From: Pachypanchax playfairii
Lineage: Eukaryota > Chordata > Actinopteri > Cyprinodontiformes > Aplocheilidae
Reading direction: 5' to 3'
Assembly (NCBI GenBank): GCA_006937955.1
Contig: SSNP01000007.1
Coordinates: forward strand, 2,092,796-2,156,795
DNA length: 64,000 bases
The notes under the pieces were generated by a model. It saw only the letters and a program-made list of their open reading frames with translations, was not told the DNA's origin and searched no databases. The translations under genes were made by a program, and so were the position numbers. Shown in pieces: positions 23,359 through 35,600 of the stretch (its first letter is position 1; every line of letters starts with the position of its first letter).

Positions 23359-25210
23359 AGCAAATCAAGAAATAAAGCTAAATGGAAAATACATCAATAA
23401 ACAAAAACCTAAACAAAGAATAAAACTAGGAACACAGAAAAATAATTTCAGAATTTCATTGACATTTCCTCCTACTTCACTGTATTCTTTTAAAGAGTAT
23501 GTGTTGTGAATGACTGTCAGTTATGACATCACGTTTTAACTCAATATCTGGAGAATTCACAGACTTAGAGACATTTTTAATCTTTAATAATGTTGATCCG
23601 CTGTATTAGTTATCTTCAGTGTTGCATCCAAAAAAGACCCACTGAGAGTTTGATTAAAATCCATCCAGTGGTTCAAACTCAGATGCACTGCCTGCTGCTG
23701 CAAGGCAAAAAGCAGGTGACGACCAGCTGTCACAAGGTTTAAAATACAAATCAAATAAAACACGAGGAAGAACATCTCAACAAGAACTAAGGGAACCCTG
23801 AGATGTTCTTCATTCATGAACTTGTCAAAGGTTTTAGTAGCAAAAGAGGGACCTACTGGACACATGGTTATAATTTTATGACCAAAAAGCATCAAAAGAA
23901 CAAATCACATGAGGTGTTGTAATGCTTTCAGTTCAAAGTTTAATAGAATCATCTGTTGTAGTTTTAAATGTGCATCTGCTCACTGACTTCCTGTTGTAAC
24001 AAAACTCTGCAGAAACTCCTGACTGCAGGATAAAGAAGGACTTTTTCTTCAAATAAAAACAAGGTACAACCAGTAACATTTTTCACACCTTTCAGCCACG
24101 ATTCTCTTTATCTGCACTGACTAACAACACTTGTTTATTTTTTCACAGGAGTTGCTGAAACTATCAGCTGTTTTTCTGTAACTTAAACCTCTGTGGGCTG
24201 CTGCTTGACAAGGCTTACCCTTTATCTCTGCTGGTCCCTCCATTCATTATTCACCACACTGACCGCTCTTTTAAATTAAACATTCAGGCTTCCTCTGTTC
24301 AATTTTTTACATGGCAAAATGTCTTTACAGGCACCCAGAAGCGCACTTCTAATTTAGGCTTTGTCTGAGAGAGTACGAGGGAGTCGTGCATGCAGCTGTG
24401 TCTGTCCCTACGAGTGCATTTATAACATCATGTATATGAGTGTGCGTTTGTAAGTGTGTAGTGCTTTCACTCCCAATCAGCAGGCACTCTGCTGAAGCCT
24501 TGATAGACCAGCCGATGCTTCATTGTTCACCTCTTGATGATTCAGTTCATGGGCTTTGGGGAGGGGGCTCATCTCCTGATGCAGAGTCTGTAGGGGACTT
24601 TTCCTCCTTCTATGAAAAACAAGCATCAGTGTGGAGCTGTGTGCATGTCTCTGTGTGGCAACAGGAAATGTGAGATTACACTTCCAAACAGACATTTACA
24701 ACTAACAGTTAGTTGCTGTTTTAAGGCTTGTCTGCTTCTTTTGGGGAGGAGTCTGATTTTCGGAAAATCATTGTGCCACTCGTTTGCCCTGAACTAATAT
24801 TACACAAGCAAAGGAGGTTAGGCTATTTATCACTGATAGTCATACTCTGGTTGAAACAGCTGCATGTTCTCGTTGTCCTGGAGGGAGCAGTCGGAAAAAA
24901 ACAGCCAGATAAATTTCAGGATGTGTTCCAGATGTTTCATTTTGGACAGACTGAAGTATTAAAGGCGAATTGAGGGAGAATAGTAATACAATACCACTGC
25001 ACAGTTAAACTATCATACAAGAATAACAAATAGGTAATTATACAATGATATAAACCATCATTAAGCAATCTTGATGCATTAAATGCAACACAGGCTTTAT
25101 AAACACTTAATAATGTGTCTAAAAACAAATAATTAAAGGATTTATACAGTAATTAATCTTTATCTTATTTCAGTGAGAACACATTTTTGGTCAGGGTTTA
25201 TATTATACTG

Positions 25211-26456
25211 CTTAAATAATCAGTTCATTAAGCTTCCAGCACTCAGTTTGTAATTCTCCACACAGTAGAGTTACTGGATAAATAAAACTTAAAAAGCTTA
25301 AATAAGAAATGTGGTCATGTAAAAACCATTAGCTGTGTTTTATTCCTGTAAAATTCCTGTTTTCTCAGTAAAACAGACTATTAATCTAAAAATATCCAGT
25401 GAAATGTGCAGTTATGAGACTTTTCTTTACTTTGTTGTCACCAGGTTTTTTGATTATGATATTCATTTGGGTTTTTTTTTGCCCCTGCAGGGTGACACTT
25501 CTGTGATTACTTCACTTCACAGCTCTTTCATCTGTAATTCAAGCTGAACAATAACTCAACGTGATGCTAATTAAAAGAAAACCATTCTTAAAGACTCCGA
25601 AACAATAAATACATACCTTTTATGATGCAATTTATCATAAAACCCATAGAGATGGTTAACTAAATAAAATTTATGACAAGCAGNCAAGAAAATGTCTCGA
25701 CAGGTGAGTATTATTGTCATCTTTGCGCTCCTAAGGGTGGTGTTGCTAACAACGGCAAGGGCTTCATGCTTGTATTTATGTACGTGAGTGTGAGTGCCGT
25801 AAAGCAGGTTTGTTCTCGCGAGATTAGTCGGGTCCGATCCACTGAAAGTTGCAAGTGCTGCTTTCAGGACACAGACCCCGGAGGGAGGGGAGGGACCCAC
25901 GAATCACCCCGCCAAGTCCTTGTTTACCCCCACAGGGACTCTAGAAAACATTTATTGAGGTGAAAAAACTTACTTAGTTCTGCTTTAAATAATCAGTTCA
26001 TTAAGCTTCCAGCACTCAGTTTGTAATTCTCCACACAGTAGAGTTACTGGATAAATAAAACTTATAAAGCTTAAATAAGAAATGTGGTCATGTAAAAACC
26101 ATTAGCTGTGTTTTATTCCTGTAAAATTCCTGTTTTCTCAGTAAAACAGACTATTAATCTAAAAATATCCAGTGAAATGTGCAGTTATGAGACTTTTCTT
26201 TACTTTGTTGTCACCAGGTTTTTTGATTATGATATTCATTTGGGGTTTTTTTTGCCCCTGCAGGGTGACACTTCTGTGATTACTTCACTTCACAGCTCTT
26301 TCATCTGTAATTCAAGCTGAACAATAACTCAACGTGATGCTAATTAAAAGAAAACCATTCTTAAAGACTCCGAAACAATAAATACATACCTTTTATGATG
26401 CAATTTATCATAAAACCCATAGAGATGGTTAACTAAATAAAATTTATGACAAGCAG
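25211..26456. repeat. 472-bp direct duplication flanking a 300-bp insert
   Basis: 25211-25683 and 25985-26456 are nearly identical, differing at a few bases (for example AAAAAGC versus ATAAAGC, and one T of a homopolymer). Between them is a distinct, GC-richer segment that begins with an N at 25684. Neither copy contains a recognisable exon. The N at the end of the first copy points to a gap-filling or unmerged-contig artefact rather than a genuine duplication. Confidence 0.9.
25685..25984. mobile_element. Probable dispersed-repeat fragment between duplicated copies
   Basis: The segment contains TTGTCATCTTTGCGCTCCTAAGGGTGGTGTTGCTAAC (given here only as position 25715-25751) and a TCTCGCGAGATTAG block. 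Its composition differs from the flanks and it resembles dispersed teleost repeat sequence. I cannot assign a family or find terminal repeats. Confidence 0.3.
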
Positions 26457-27252
26457 AAATGAGCAAAACCCCTTTTTAACAATAAAAATAATTCAGTATT
26501 GTCCTTTTGTCTCACAATGAAAAATACTTTCATATTCAGCTGACAGCTGTGTTCAGTGTCTCTTCAAAGAAACCAGACTTCCTCTAAACAGACACATCGA
26601 CAGGGAAACTGCAGAAATCAGACTGAAATCAGCTGACGGGAAACGTTTGAAGAGTGATGAGGATATTGTGCACATCAACACAGGATTAGACTGATGGAGT
26701 GACCATCACATTGTGATCATGTCACAGCACTTTAAAAGAGAAGAGTGCCGGTTGTAGATTAGTTTGCATATTGAGCAGAAGAAAAGTGGGTTTTAAGTAT
26801 TATCTTTTGTTTCTGCCAAATCAAATTTGAAAAGCTATTCCATCTTTTCCACCATATTCAAATAGGAATTGGGTCTCAAACAAAGAAAAAAAATAAACAC
26901 AATTTTCCAAAAATGTGACAGAATTCAGAGACAAAAAAACCCTAAAAGGTTCCAACAATAAATTCAATCCTCTGGAAACTGTCTCGTCTCTCCTCCTCTC
27001 TGTTTGAGTTTTTAACATCATTGTACTATTTTTACTCTGCATGGTCTAAAGGGAACGTTGGTAATTTTGTATTGGGAATACTTGTTTGAACTGAATAAAG
27101 AGCATTCAAACAGATAAATGTGCTCTCATCATCACCTGTTTATTATGTTGCTGGTGCAGGTTGGATCCTGTTTTTGTCTTCAGAACTGTTTTATTTCTTT
27201 GTGGCAGAGATTCAACAAGGTGTCAGAAACATTCCTCAGTGATTTGGGTTCA

Positions 27253-27418
<166 letters not shown>

Positions 27419-27631
27419 ATTTAGCTTTCTTACATTATTGTTACATCGAGTTTGAACATTTTACAGGATAGATTTGAATAAGAACCTGCACCAGCTGCCG
27501 CTTTGATAATCTGACAGGATTTATTAACATGTTGTGATTACGTGTCGCTTCGGGGGGAGCTGGTCTGGATCTTTTCTGGATCCAGTCGCGGCTGCTGACC
27601 TTTCTGTCTCCCGGCGGGCAGGTATACGGAA

Positions 27632-27641
27632 GGGGGCGGAG
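27632..27641 (+). promoter_or_regulatory. GC box in samd10 promoter, copy 1
   Basis: GGGGGCGGAG inside a CpG-rich 5' flank about 240 bases upstream of the samd10 ATG in the first duplicate. Sp1-type site by sequence only. Its twin is at 29361-29370. Confidence 0.45.
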
Positions 27642-27877
27642 TCAGACACACGGGGAGCAGCTTCATATCGGACCGGTCCCGACGTCCCGGACAAACAAAC
27701 GGCAGTGAGCAGCCGGAGAGGCAGAGTGTGTTTGTATCTGTAGATCTGTTTTCATGCTCACATGGCAGGTTAAAGGGGATCAAGAAGCGCGTTCATTTTA
27801 TTCTCACTCTGTGTGACCAACATTGAATCTGTCCAGCGGAAGAATGAGAGAGTCCTGCTGACACCACGGAGAGATAC

Positions 27878-27905
27878 ATGCTGAGACCGACCATGGCTGT
27901 GGACG
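27878..27905 (+). CDS. samd10: samd10 coding exon 1, duplicate copy
   Basis: Identical to the exon at 29607-29634. It has the same two in-frame ATGs (27878 and 27893, the latter in a GACCATGG context) and the same donor GACG|GTAAGC. It lies in the first half of the duplicated block, followed by a 218-base gap. If the duplication is an assembly artefact this is the same exon counted twice. If real, the gene has two promoters and alternative identical first exons. Confidence 0.6.
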
Positions 27906-28098
27906 GTAAGCTCTCCATCTCTGAAGCATCTCTCTGTTTCTACACAGGGACTTTAATCGCTTTTCACAGTGACCATTAAACCTCTCATCAGCTCAGCTTC
28001 CAGCTCCCACTGTGTGTCTGAGCTGTTCGGCTCTGAGAATCAGGTGGCTGCTGGATTTCAGTCACAACAAGCTTTAACTGAAGTTTATGATTCCAGCT

Positions 28099-28316
28099 NN
28101 NNNNNNNNNNNNNNNNNNNNNNNNNNNNNNNNNNNNNNNNNNNNNNNNNNNNNNNNNNNNNNNNNNNNNNNNNNNNNNNNNNNNNNNNNNNNNNNNNNNN
28201 NNNNNNNNNNNNNNNNNNNNNNNNNNNNNNNNNNNNNNNNNNNNNNNNNNNNNNNNNNNNNNNNNNNNNNNNNNNNNNNNNNNNNNNNNNNNNNNNNNNN
28301 NNNNNNNNNNNNNNNN
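28099..28316. other. Assembly gap, 218 N
   Basis: Undetermined bases separating the two copies of the exon 1 block. All frames drawn through it are meaningless. Confidence 1.
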
Positions 28317-28994
28317 TCCATCTTTTCCACCATATTCAAATAGGAATTGGGTCTCAAACAAAGAAAAAAAATAAACACAATTTTCCAAAAATGTGACAGA
28401 ATTCAGAGACAAAAAAACCCTAAAAGGTTCCAACAATAAATTCAATCCTCTGGAAACTGTCTCGTCTCTCCTCCTCTCTGTTTGAGTTTTTAACATCATT
28501 GTACTATTTTTACTCTGCATGGTCTAAAGGGAACGTTGGTAATTTTGTATTGGGAATACTTGTTTGAACTGAATAAAGAGCATTCAAACAGATAAATGTG
28601 CTCTCATCATCACCTGTTTATTATGTTGCTGGTGCAGGTTGGATCCTGTTTTTGTCTTCACAACTGTTTTATTTCTTTGTGGCAGAGATTCAACAAGGTG
28701 TCAGAAACATTCCTCAGTGATTCTGGTTCATATCCTACTGGAAGAGCTCGCACCATTTCACCCCCACCACCTCAACAGCTGATACATGTAAGATCCCGTC
28801 ATGTTTCTGAACGCTGTAGCTGAAACTGAGACTTATCAGATCAGGCAACATTTTTCCAATCTGTTGCTGTTCAGTACTGGTGACCCTGTGTGACCCTCAA
28901 CTAGCCTTTCTGTCATCTTGAACCAGTCCATTGTCTGACATCATCCACACGGCTGCTGCTCAATGATTTATCTTCTATGAACCAATTTCTGTAA

Positions 28995-29145
<151 letters not shown>

Positions 29146-29360
29146 ATATTTAGCTTTCTTACATTATTGTTACATCGAGTTTGAACATTTTACAGGATAG
29201 ATTTGAATAAGAACCTGCACCAGCTGCCGCTTTGATAATCTGACAGGATTTATTAACATGTTGTGATTACGTGTCGCTTCGGGGGGAGCTGGTCTGGATC
29301 TTTTCTGGATCCAGTCGCGGCTGCTGACCTTTCTGTCTCCCGGCGGGCAGGTATACGGAA

Positions 29361-29370
29361 GGGGGCGGAG
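29361..29370 (+). promoter_or_regulatory. GC box in samd10 promoter, copy 2
   Basis: GGGGGCGGAG in a CpG-rich stretch (about 29270-29460) upstream of the samd10 ATG. The local GC content and CpG density contrast sharply with the AT-rich flanks, consistent with a CpG-type promoter. The exact transcription start is unknown. Confidence 0.5.
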
Positions 29371-29606
29371 TCAGACACACGGGGAGCAGCTTCATATCGG
29401 ACCGGTCCCGACGTCCCGGACAAACAAACGGCAGTGAGCAGCCGGAGAGGCAGAGTGTGTTTGTATCTGTAGATCTGTTTTCATGCTCACATGGCAGGTT
29501 AAAGGGGATCAAGAAGCGCGTTCATTTTATTCTCACTCTGTGTGACCAACATTGAATCTGTCCAGCGGAAGAATGAGAGAGTCCTGCTGACACCACGGAG
29601 AGATAC

Positions 29607-32600
29607 ATGCTGAGACCGACCATGGCTGTGGACGGTAAGCTCTCCATCTCTGAAGCATCTCTCTGTTTCTACACAGGGACTTTAATCGCTTTTCACAGTG
29701 ACCATTAAACCTCTCATCAGCTCAGCTTCCAGCTCCCACTGTGTGTCTGAGCTGTTCGGCTCTGAGAATCAGGTGGCTGCTGGATTTCAGTCACAACAAG
29801 CTTTAACTGAAGTTTATGATTCCAGCTTTTTAATATCAGGATAAGAAAAATGTTTTATTATACAACTTGTCCATAACTGAGTGATGTTGTTGACATGTTT
29901 GGAATTCTGTGATTTTTATGCTGTGATATGAAAACAAGAGTTTTTCTGTCATGAAGTCGAGAAGATTTCCTTTTGTCTGGTTGAATATTAGTGTTGATTT
30001 GTTAAAAAGGCCACTTACACATGTGGAATAATTACTATCAGTGTTTGACTTGTAAATGAAACAAAGATGAATGATTGTGTTTCTTATTCTTTGCTTCAAA
30101 ATAATCAAATAAAGAAGCAAAACACACTGAAACACACAAGAGAAATGTTTCTAGTTGCAGTTGCCTGTTGAATTTACTTCATTTTGGGTCAAAGTTGGAA
30201 AAAAAGTCAAAAAGTTCACCTTAAAAAGAAAATAAAGGGAAGGGAATTTTGAAATTCTTCACAGCGAAGAACTTAACTATACAGAGAAACATGTTCAGTA
30301 AGATGTTTGTTAGTGTAGTCGACTGAAAATGTGTTTTTTTTTTACTAAAGGTTCTTGTGTTTCCTTTTACATTTTTAATGGGGGGAAAGGTTAAAATGCC
30401 TTCTTATGAAACTCTATGTGTTTCTTCTGAATTTTTTGGACTGTTGTAGTTTTTCTTGCACCGGATTCCTGTCCTGTGTGCGTAAACGTGTGTCTGGCTG
30501 GTTTCTGCTGCAGGATAACTAACTGATGAAGCTTGATCAGAGCTTTCTCCAACCTCATGAACAGCAGGGTGTTTCAGAGCATCACAGTTTTTATTTTTTC
30601 ATCTATCCTCTTTCTGCTGGAGCAGATTAGCTCTTCATTACAGTTGGAACAAATTTTAATCCCATGTAAATCATATAAATCATTCAGCCATAACATAATG
30701 ACCACAAACCCTGTATTGTAGTATTTTTGCTGGCGAAATAGCTTAAATTGTTCAGAAAATCAGATTTCTATTAATTTATATACATTGATTGATTCAAGGT
30801 TTTACTCTCATCTGACACATTGTTTCTCACATTAGCTGTCAGTGGTCATAATCTTATGGCTGAACAGTGTATGTTAAAATCAGAAACAATTTTTAAAAGA
30901 AATATTGCAGTAATGAACACACAGAATGTTGTTACATTTAAACTTTTATGTTGTTTTTTTATAAAGAAAATCTTCAGTTAGATCAACATCACTATTGCTT
31001 TAAATTAATTTAATTTCACTTTGACCGGGTGCTGAAAGACGAAGATATTTCAGCTAATATCAGTTTCAGCTGTGACTGAACTAAAATAAAAAAATTCGAA
31101 AGCTCCATTTTGTGGTGGAAGCCAGAAAAATTAGAATGTAAAATTACATTTTACAAGCAGATACGATGCAATTAGATGGAACAGTGTTTCCAGGCTACGA
31201 GAGCAACAATGATAGCTGCAGCTGGAAACTCTGAGGTTTCTTGTGAGTTTGGGGTGATTAAGCTGTGGCTCCCCTGACCTCATTACTTCTGCACATGAGA
31301 AAGATTTGGAGATTTATAAGATCTTTTCTTAAAGTTCTGCACAAAATGTAAAAAGTAACACATTACACTCGTGTTATGCTTCCATTGCTCATCTTTGTAA
31401 AGCAAAAATAGGTTGTTCAGCTTTCAAATAACAAGCTTGTAGAATCATTTAGGTGACGCTGCGATACAGATACTGTTTTAGCAGGTCATTGCTCTTGTAT
31501 ACAAACACGCATGAGCTTTGACACCACACCAGTTACTTTCTACAACTGTGGACCAGGTGACATGAAACAAAAGGTGAAATAAAAGAATTTGTTTCTGGAA
31601 AACTAAGATAAAGTGGTGACTTGATTGAAATTAAGGCTGCATAATACATCAAATTCAGATAATCATTTGCTGTATCAATATTGCAAAGTTCCATGAATAC
31701 ACAGCCTACATACCGATGACATATTTGACCAGTCTGATAGGAATTTCACTCGATGTTAGTGGCTGAATATCGTGAGCAAGTGAGGAAAATATATCATTGC
31801 AGCTATAATATGGCAAACCTCATGTTTTTATGATAAAGTGCAGCTTGGGTTAGAAGTGTTGCATGCTGGGATATAAAGAGGCTGCACTTCTAAGACCAGC
31901 TGATCACGACCAAACTCAGAATCCTAAACTGTTACTAAAAAACTGAAAAGTTTCTTGTGAGACTCTGGACACAAACCGCGGACACTAACCCTGTGCTCTC
32001 ACTTAAAAAGCTGCTCTGTATTTAAAAACTACCCACCTTTATGTAAATTACATTTTGTAATTTAGAGTGACTAAATTTCATGCAAAGTTTGCTTAATTTG
32101 CTCTGGAGATCTGGCTGTACAGTCACATCCAACATCAGCAACCACATGAATGATGCTGCTTGACTGTTGCACACTCCAGAGAACATCATCCAGTAGGAGG
32201 AATTTCTTTTCAGAGCAGAAAGCAGCACATCAGGAATAGTCATAGGAGCACCCTGTGTGTGCGTGCGTGCGTGTGTGTGTACATACTCTCAAAGACAGGC
32301 CTGGCTAAACCCGGCACGAAATCTAAAGATTTGTTGCAGATGCAGAAGATGCCAGGGCAGCTTCCACCCATCCATGCATGCATGCACTGCCAGAGATATG
32401 TATTCACATGCACTGACAAATCACAAAAAAAGGGCAACAACTCGTGCTCATCGCCAACTTGACAGGCCACGTGGAAACAAGTAGACAGCTGGAGCTGAAG
32501 CTAAACAAAACCCATTTGTTTATCTCAACCCTGTAGTCTGTCTGTGGGCATGTCAGTAGACAACTGCAGGGGGTGGGTGGAAAAGCATCCTGTAGATAAA

Positions 32601-35600
32601 AGGCATGTATACATTAAGACACCCCCCTGTGATCTGAGATATTAAATGATTCTGAAAAACTTTGATGGTTCTGAGACAAAAGCTTAAGATTGTTCCTTTT
32701 TTGACTTGTAACATCACCGTCTTGTCCCAAACCCGATCACATCGAACACTCAGCTCACGTAATCTCATATTTTCTTCTGATCAGTTTATGCGGCTATTCC
32801 TCAGTGATATAGTCTTTCCGTCCGTGATGTAATGTGCATAAGTGTTTTGAACCATTTTTGTGTTTATGTTGGCATGTGAACATTCAAATGAAGCAAAAGA
32901 CGTGCCAGATTCCCAGTGGGGGTGAATATAGGGGGGGAGGAGCAGGAGCTTTTGCTCCAAACAGACAAACACACCCTTTGTTGTTTCTCTGGCATGTGTT
33001 ATAACTCCTGCTGGAGACAGAATCCATTTGGTCCATTTGGTGATGGAGCCAAATGGGTTTAGGGTCTGTGTAGTTAAGTGATGTGATAATAGAGAGTGTT
33101 AACCCACTGTGTTCCAGGTTAAACTGTAATCCGACATGTGTACGGATGTGTGTCAGGCATGCTAGCTATTAATCTCCACACCCCATCCCCCCAGGCTTGC
33201 TCACAGCGGGAAGTGTGTCACTATAATGCATGGAAAATCCTCTCAAATATACAAAAACCCACAAACACACACTCATATACAATCACTCTCGTAAGAGCTC
33301 ATATCATCCACCATCAACACACTGATCCACTTCTGGCCTGCAGATGCACCGAGCTGGTGGATTTACATCTGACTAAAAACCAGCTGAAGCCAAAGTGGAG
33401 AGAGAGAGATGAACATTAAACGTGTTTCTTTAAACTGTAATTTTAAATTCCACTAAGAACTGAAACAATTCATCGAGTAACTTGAATAACCTCAAGGCAA
33501 AATGATTATACTGCTCCGCGATCTCGAGTTTCACAAGGACAGTTACTACTATCAGACAATATGCTTATACTGCTATGTGTGATGGAGGGGAAAAAGAAAA
33601 TAATGAGGAGAAAATCGGAGAAAAGGGCCGACAATTAGGTACCATATCACATGAGGAAACTAGTAGCATATCAATCCATGTACTCTCATTCAGCTTCACA
33701 TACCCGTTAATGTTTATACACCTTTAATAATCAAGAAAACAAGATGCACAGATTTGATTTGAGATTAAATGAAGCACATATTTTTATGAAAGGAATAATG
33801 TGTGTTAAAAGTGTTAACTGAAGCGAGTCAATAGGGCAGAGTATGAAAAAAAAATCAAGAAGAGTAGAGAGCAGAACAGAGCACGAGTTTATGGCATCGA
33901 TCAGCTGTTTGTGCTATAGGGCTGTCGACTTTAGTCATTTAGTCAACTGGTCATTTGGATTTAGTCAACTGGTCGACTGACATTCTCATTGGTCGACCAA
34001 TTGCGTAATTTCGTTTTCCACCAATAAAGAAATTTTCATTGATTTACTCCTTTATAAGTAGTTATATATTACTGTATTCTAAATATAATTAGCTTATGTT
34101 TAACTTTAACTTTAAATGCTTTAATTCAGGCTTTTTGTAACAGCGCCACAGTTTAGCGTTACATGGAACGTTCGGGATCTGCACCTGTAGCTAGCTGAGC
34201 AACACATGGGTGATGCTTCGCGCTCAGTAAGGAATATAGGTAGTTTTGCTGTATTCAGTTAGAACGCTACTTGTTGTGGCTGTAGTTGACAAAATGTCTG
34301 GCAGTTTTAGCGGTTATATTTTTTGTAGCATGTGGTGTGGTCAGGTGTGCGATTGTGATTGTCACTATAGACGCTGGATAGAGCTCCTCACTTTGCAATT
34401 AAAAAAAGCACTTCATTTTCAAAGATTTGTACTATTATTTTAGTTTCATTATGTTTTTTTTCATTGTTGTTATATAAATGCTCGGTGACAATACTTTAAG
34501 GAAAATGCAAACCATTAAGTCGTGTTTCTGTTTTTTTTAGTCGACCAGTCATTGCGCAGGACAGGACTTTGGTCGACTAAGCATTTGGTTTGGTTAAATA
34601 CAGCCCTATTGTTCTGACACTATTGACCCTTTTCCATTAGGGTTAGACCCGTTCTGGAACATTCCATTACCTTTGTCTGGGCCAACCCGACCCATTTTTT
34701 CAGACCACGTCTGCCTCGGTCTGAAGCAACCCAACACGCCTATCTATCAACTGATTGGTCCAGTAAAAAGATGTCAGTCACACGCCTACCTACGTAGTGG
34801 AAGCCACTGATTGGCCTGGCGTGTGCATGTGATGCAATCTCACAGAATCGCGCGTCTTCTCACATGTCATGACCAAAGTTTTTTTGTTAGAAAGAACCAC
34901 AGTCCGGGTACAAAGTACAAAAATAACTCAGTGTCCTCCATTGTTGTTTCCTGCTCTCAATGCACATGTGCACTTTTCTTTACTTCTCTTTTATTGATTA
35001 AAAATGACGGACCTTTTGTGCCACTTGTTAAACTGAGCACTCCCATGCCCTCACCCACATCCACATTCCTCAGACGGTAATGGAAACACAACTGTCAATT
35101 TATGGACCATGCCGACCTTAATGGCATATATGGGACTTTCATGGGACATTCAACTGTTACAGTATATGTATAATTATATAATATAACTATATAACTAAAC
35201 TCTGAGCTCGCCCTCTTTTTATACATGAGCAGTCACACTTTCACTCTGAGCTCAGATTCTCTGCAGTTTCTTCTGGACACAGATCTTCTGAGGTTGTTTC
35301 TGGCATCACAGAGACCTTGGAGTTCCAACTTCACCAATTCCAACCAATTTCAACCCTCAGTATTTCTGAAGCTATTACTTTCTTTTGTCTTGATGTGTCA
35401 CTTGGGATCACTACACGTTTAGTTTACTGATCATTTTGGAACAGCTTTTGTTATATATGCAGTTTGGGAGCTTCAAGAGTAAACTGTTGAAAACAACTGG
35501 AGTGGCATCTGTAAATCTGATTCATTAATTAATGTATAGTGTATGTGATTATTAAAATATTTGGCAGCTGCCCTAAAGTGCACCAACAGCCTCCAAAAAG

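Noticed and set aside
27969..28520. Frames of 95-148 residues on both strands
   Set aside because: They are mostly undetermined residues across the 218-base N gap.
34246..34443. 65-codon frame repeated at 36867-37064
   Set aside because: Lies wholly inside the hAT-like MITE and is duplicated only with it; no transposase motifs.
35225..35422. 65-codon frame repeated at 37871-38068
   Set aside because: Repeated only because the block is duplicated; no signature of a protein domain or splice context.
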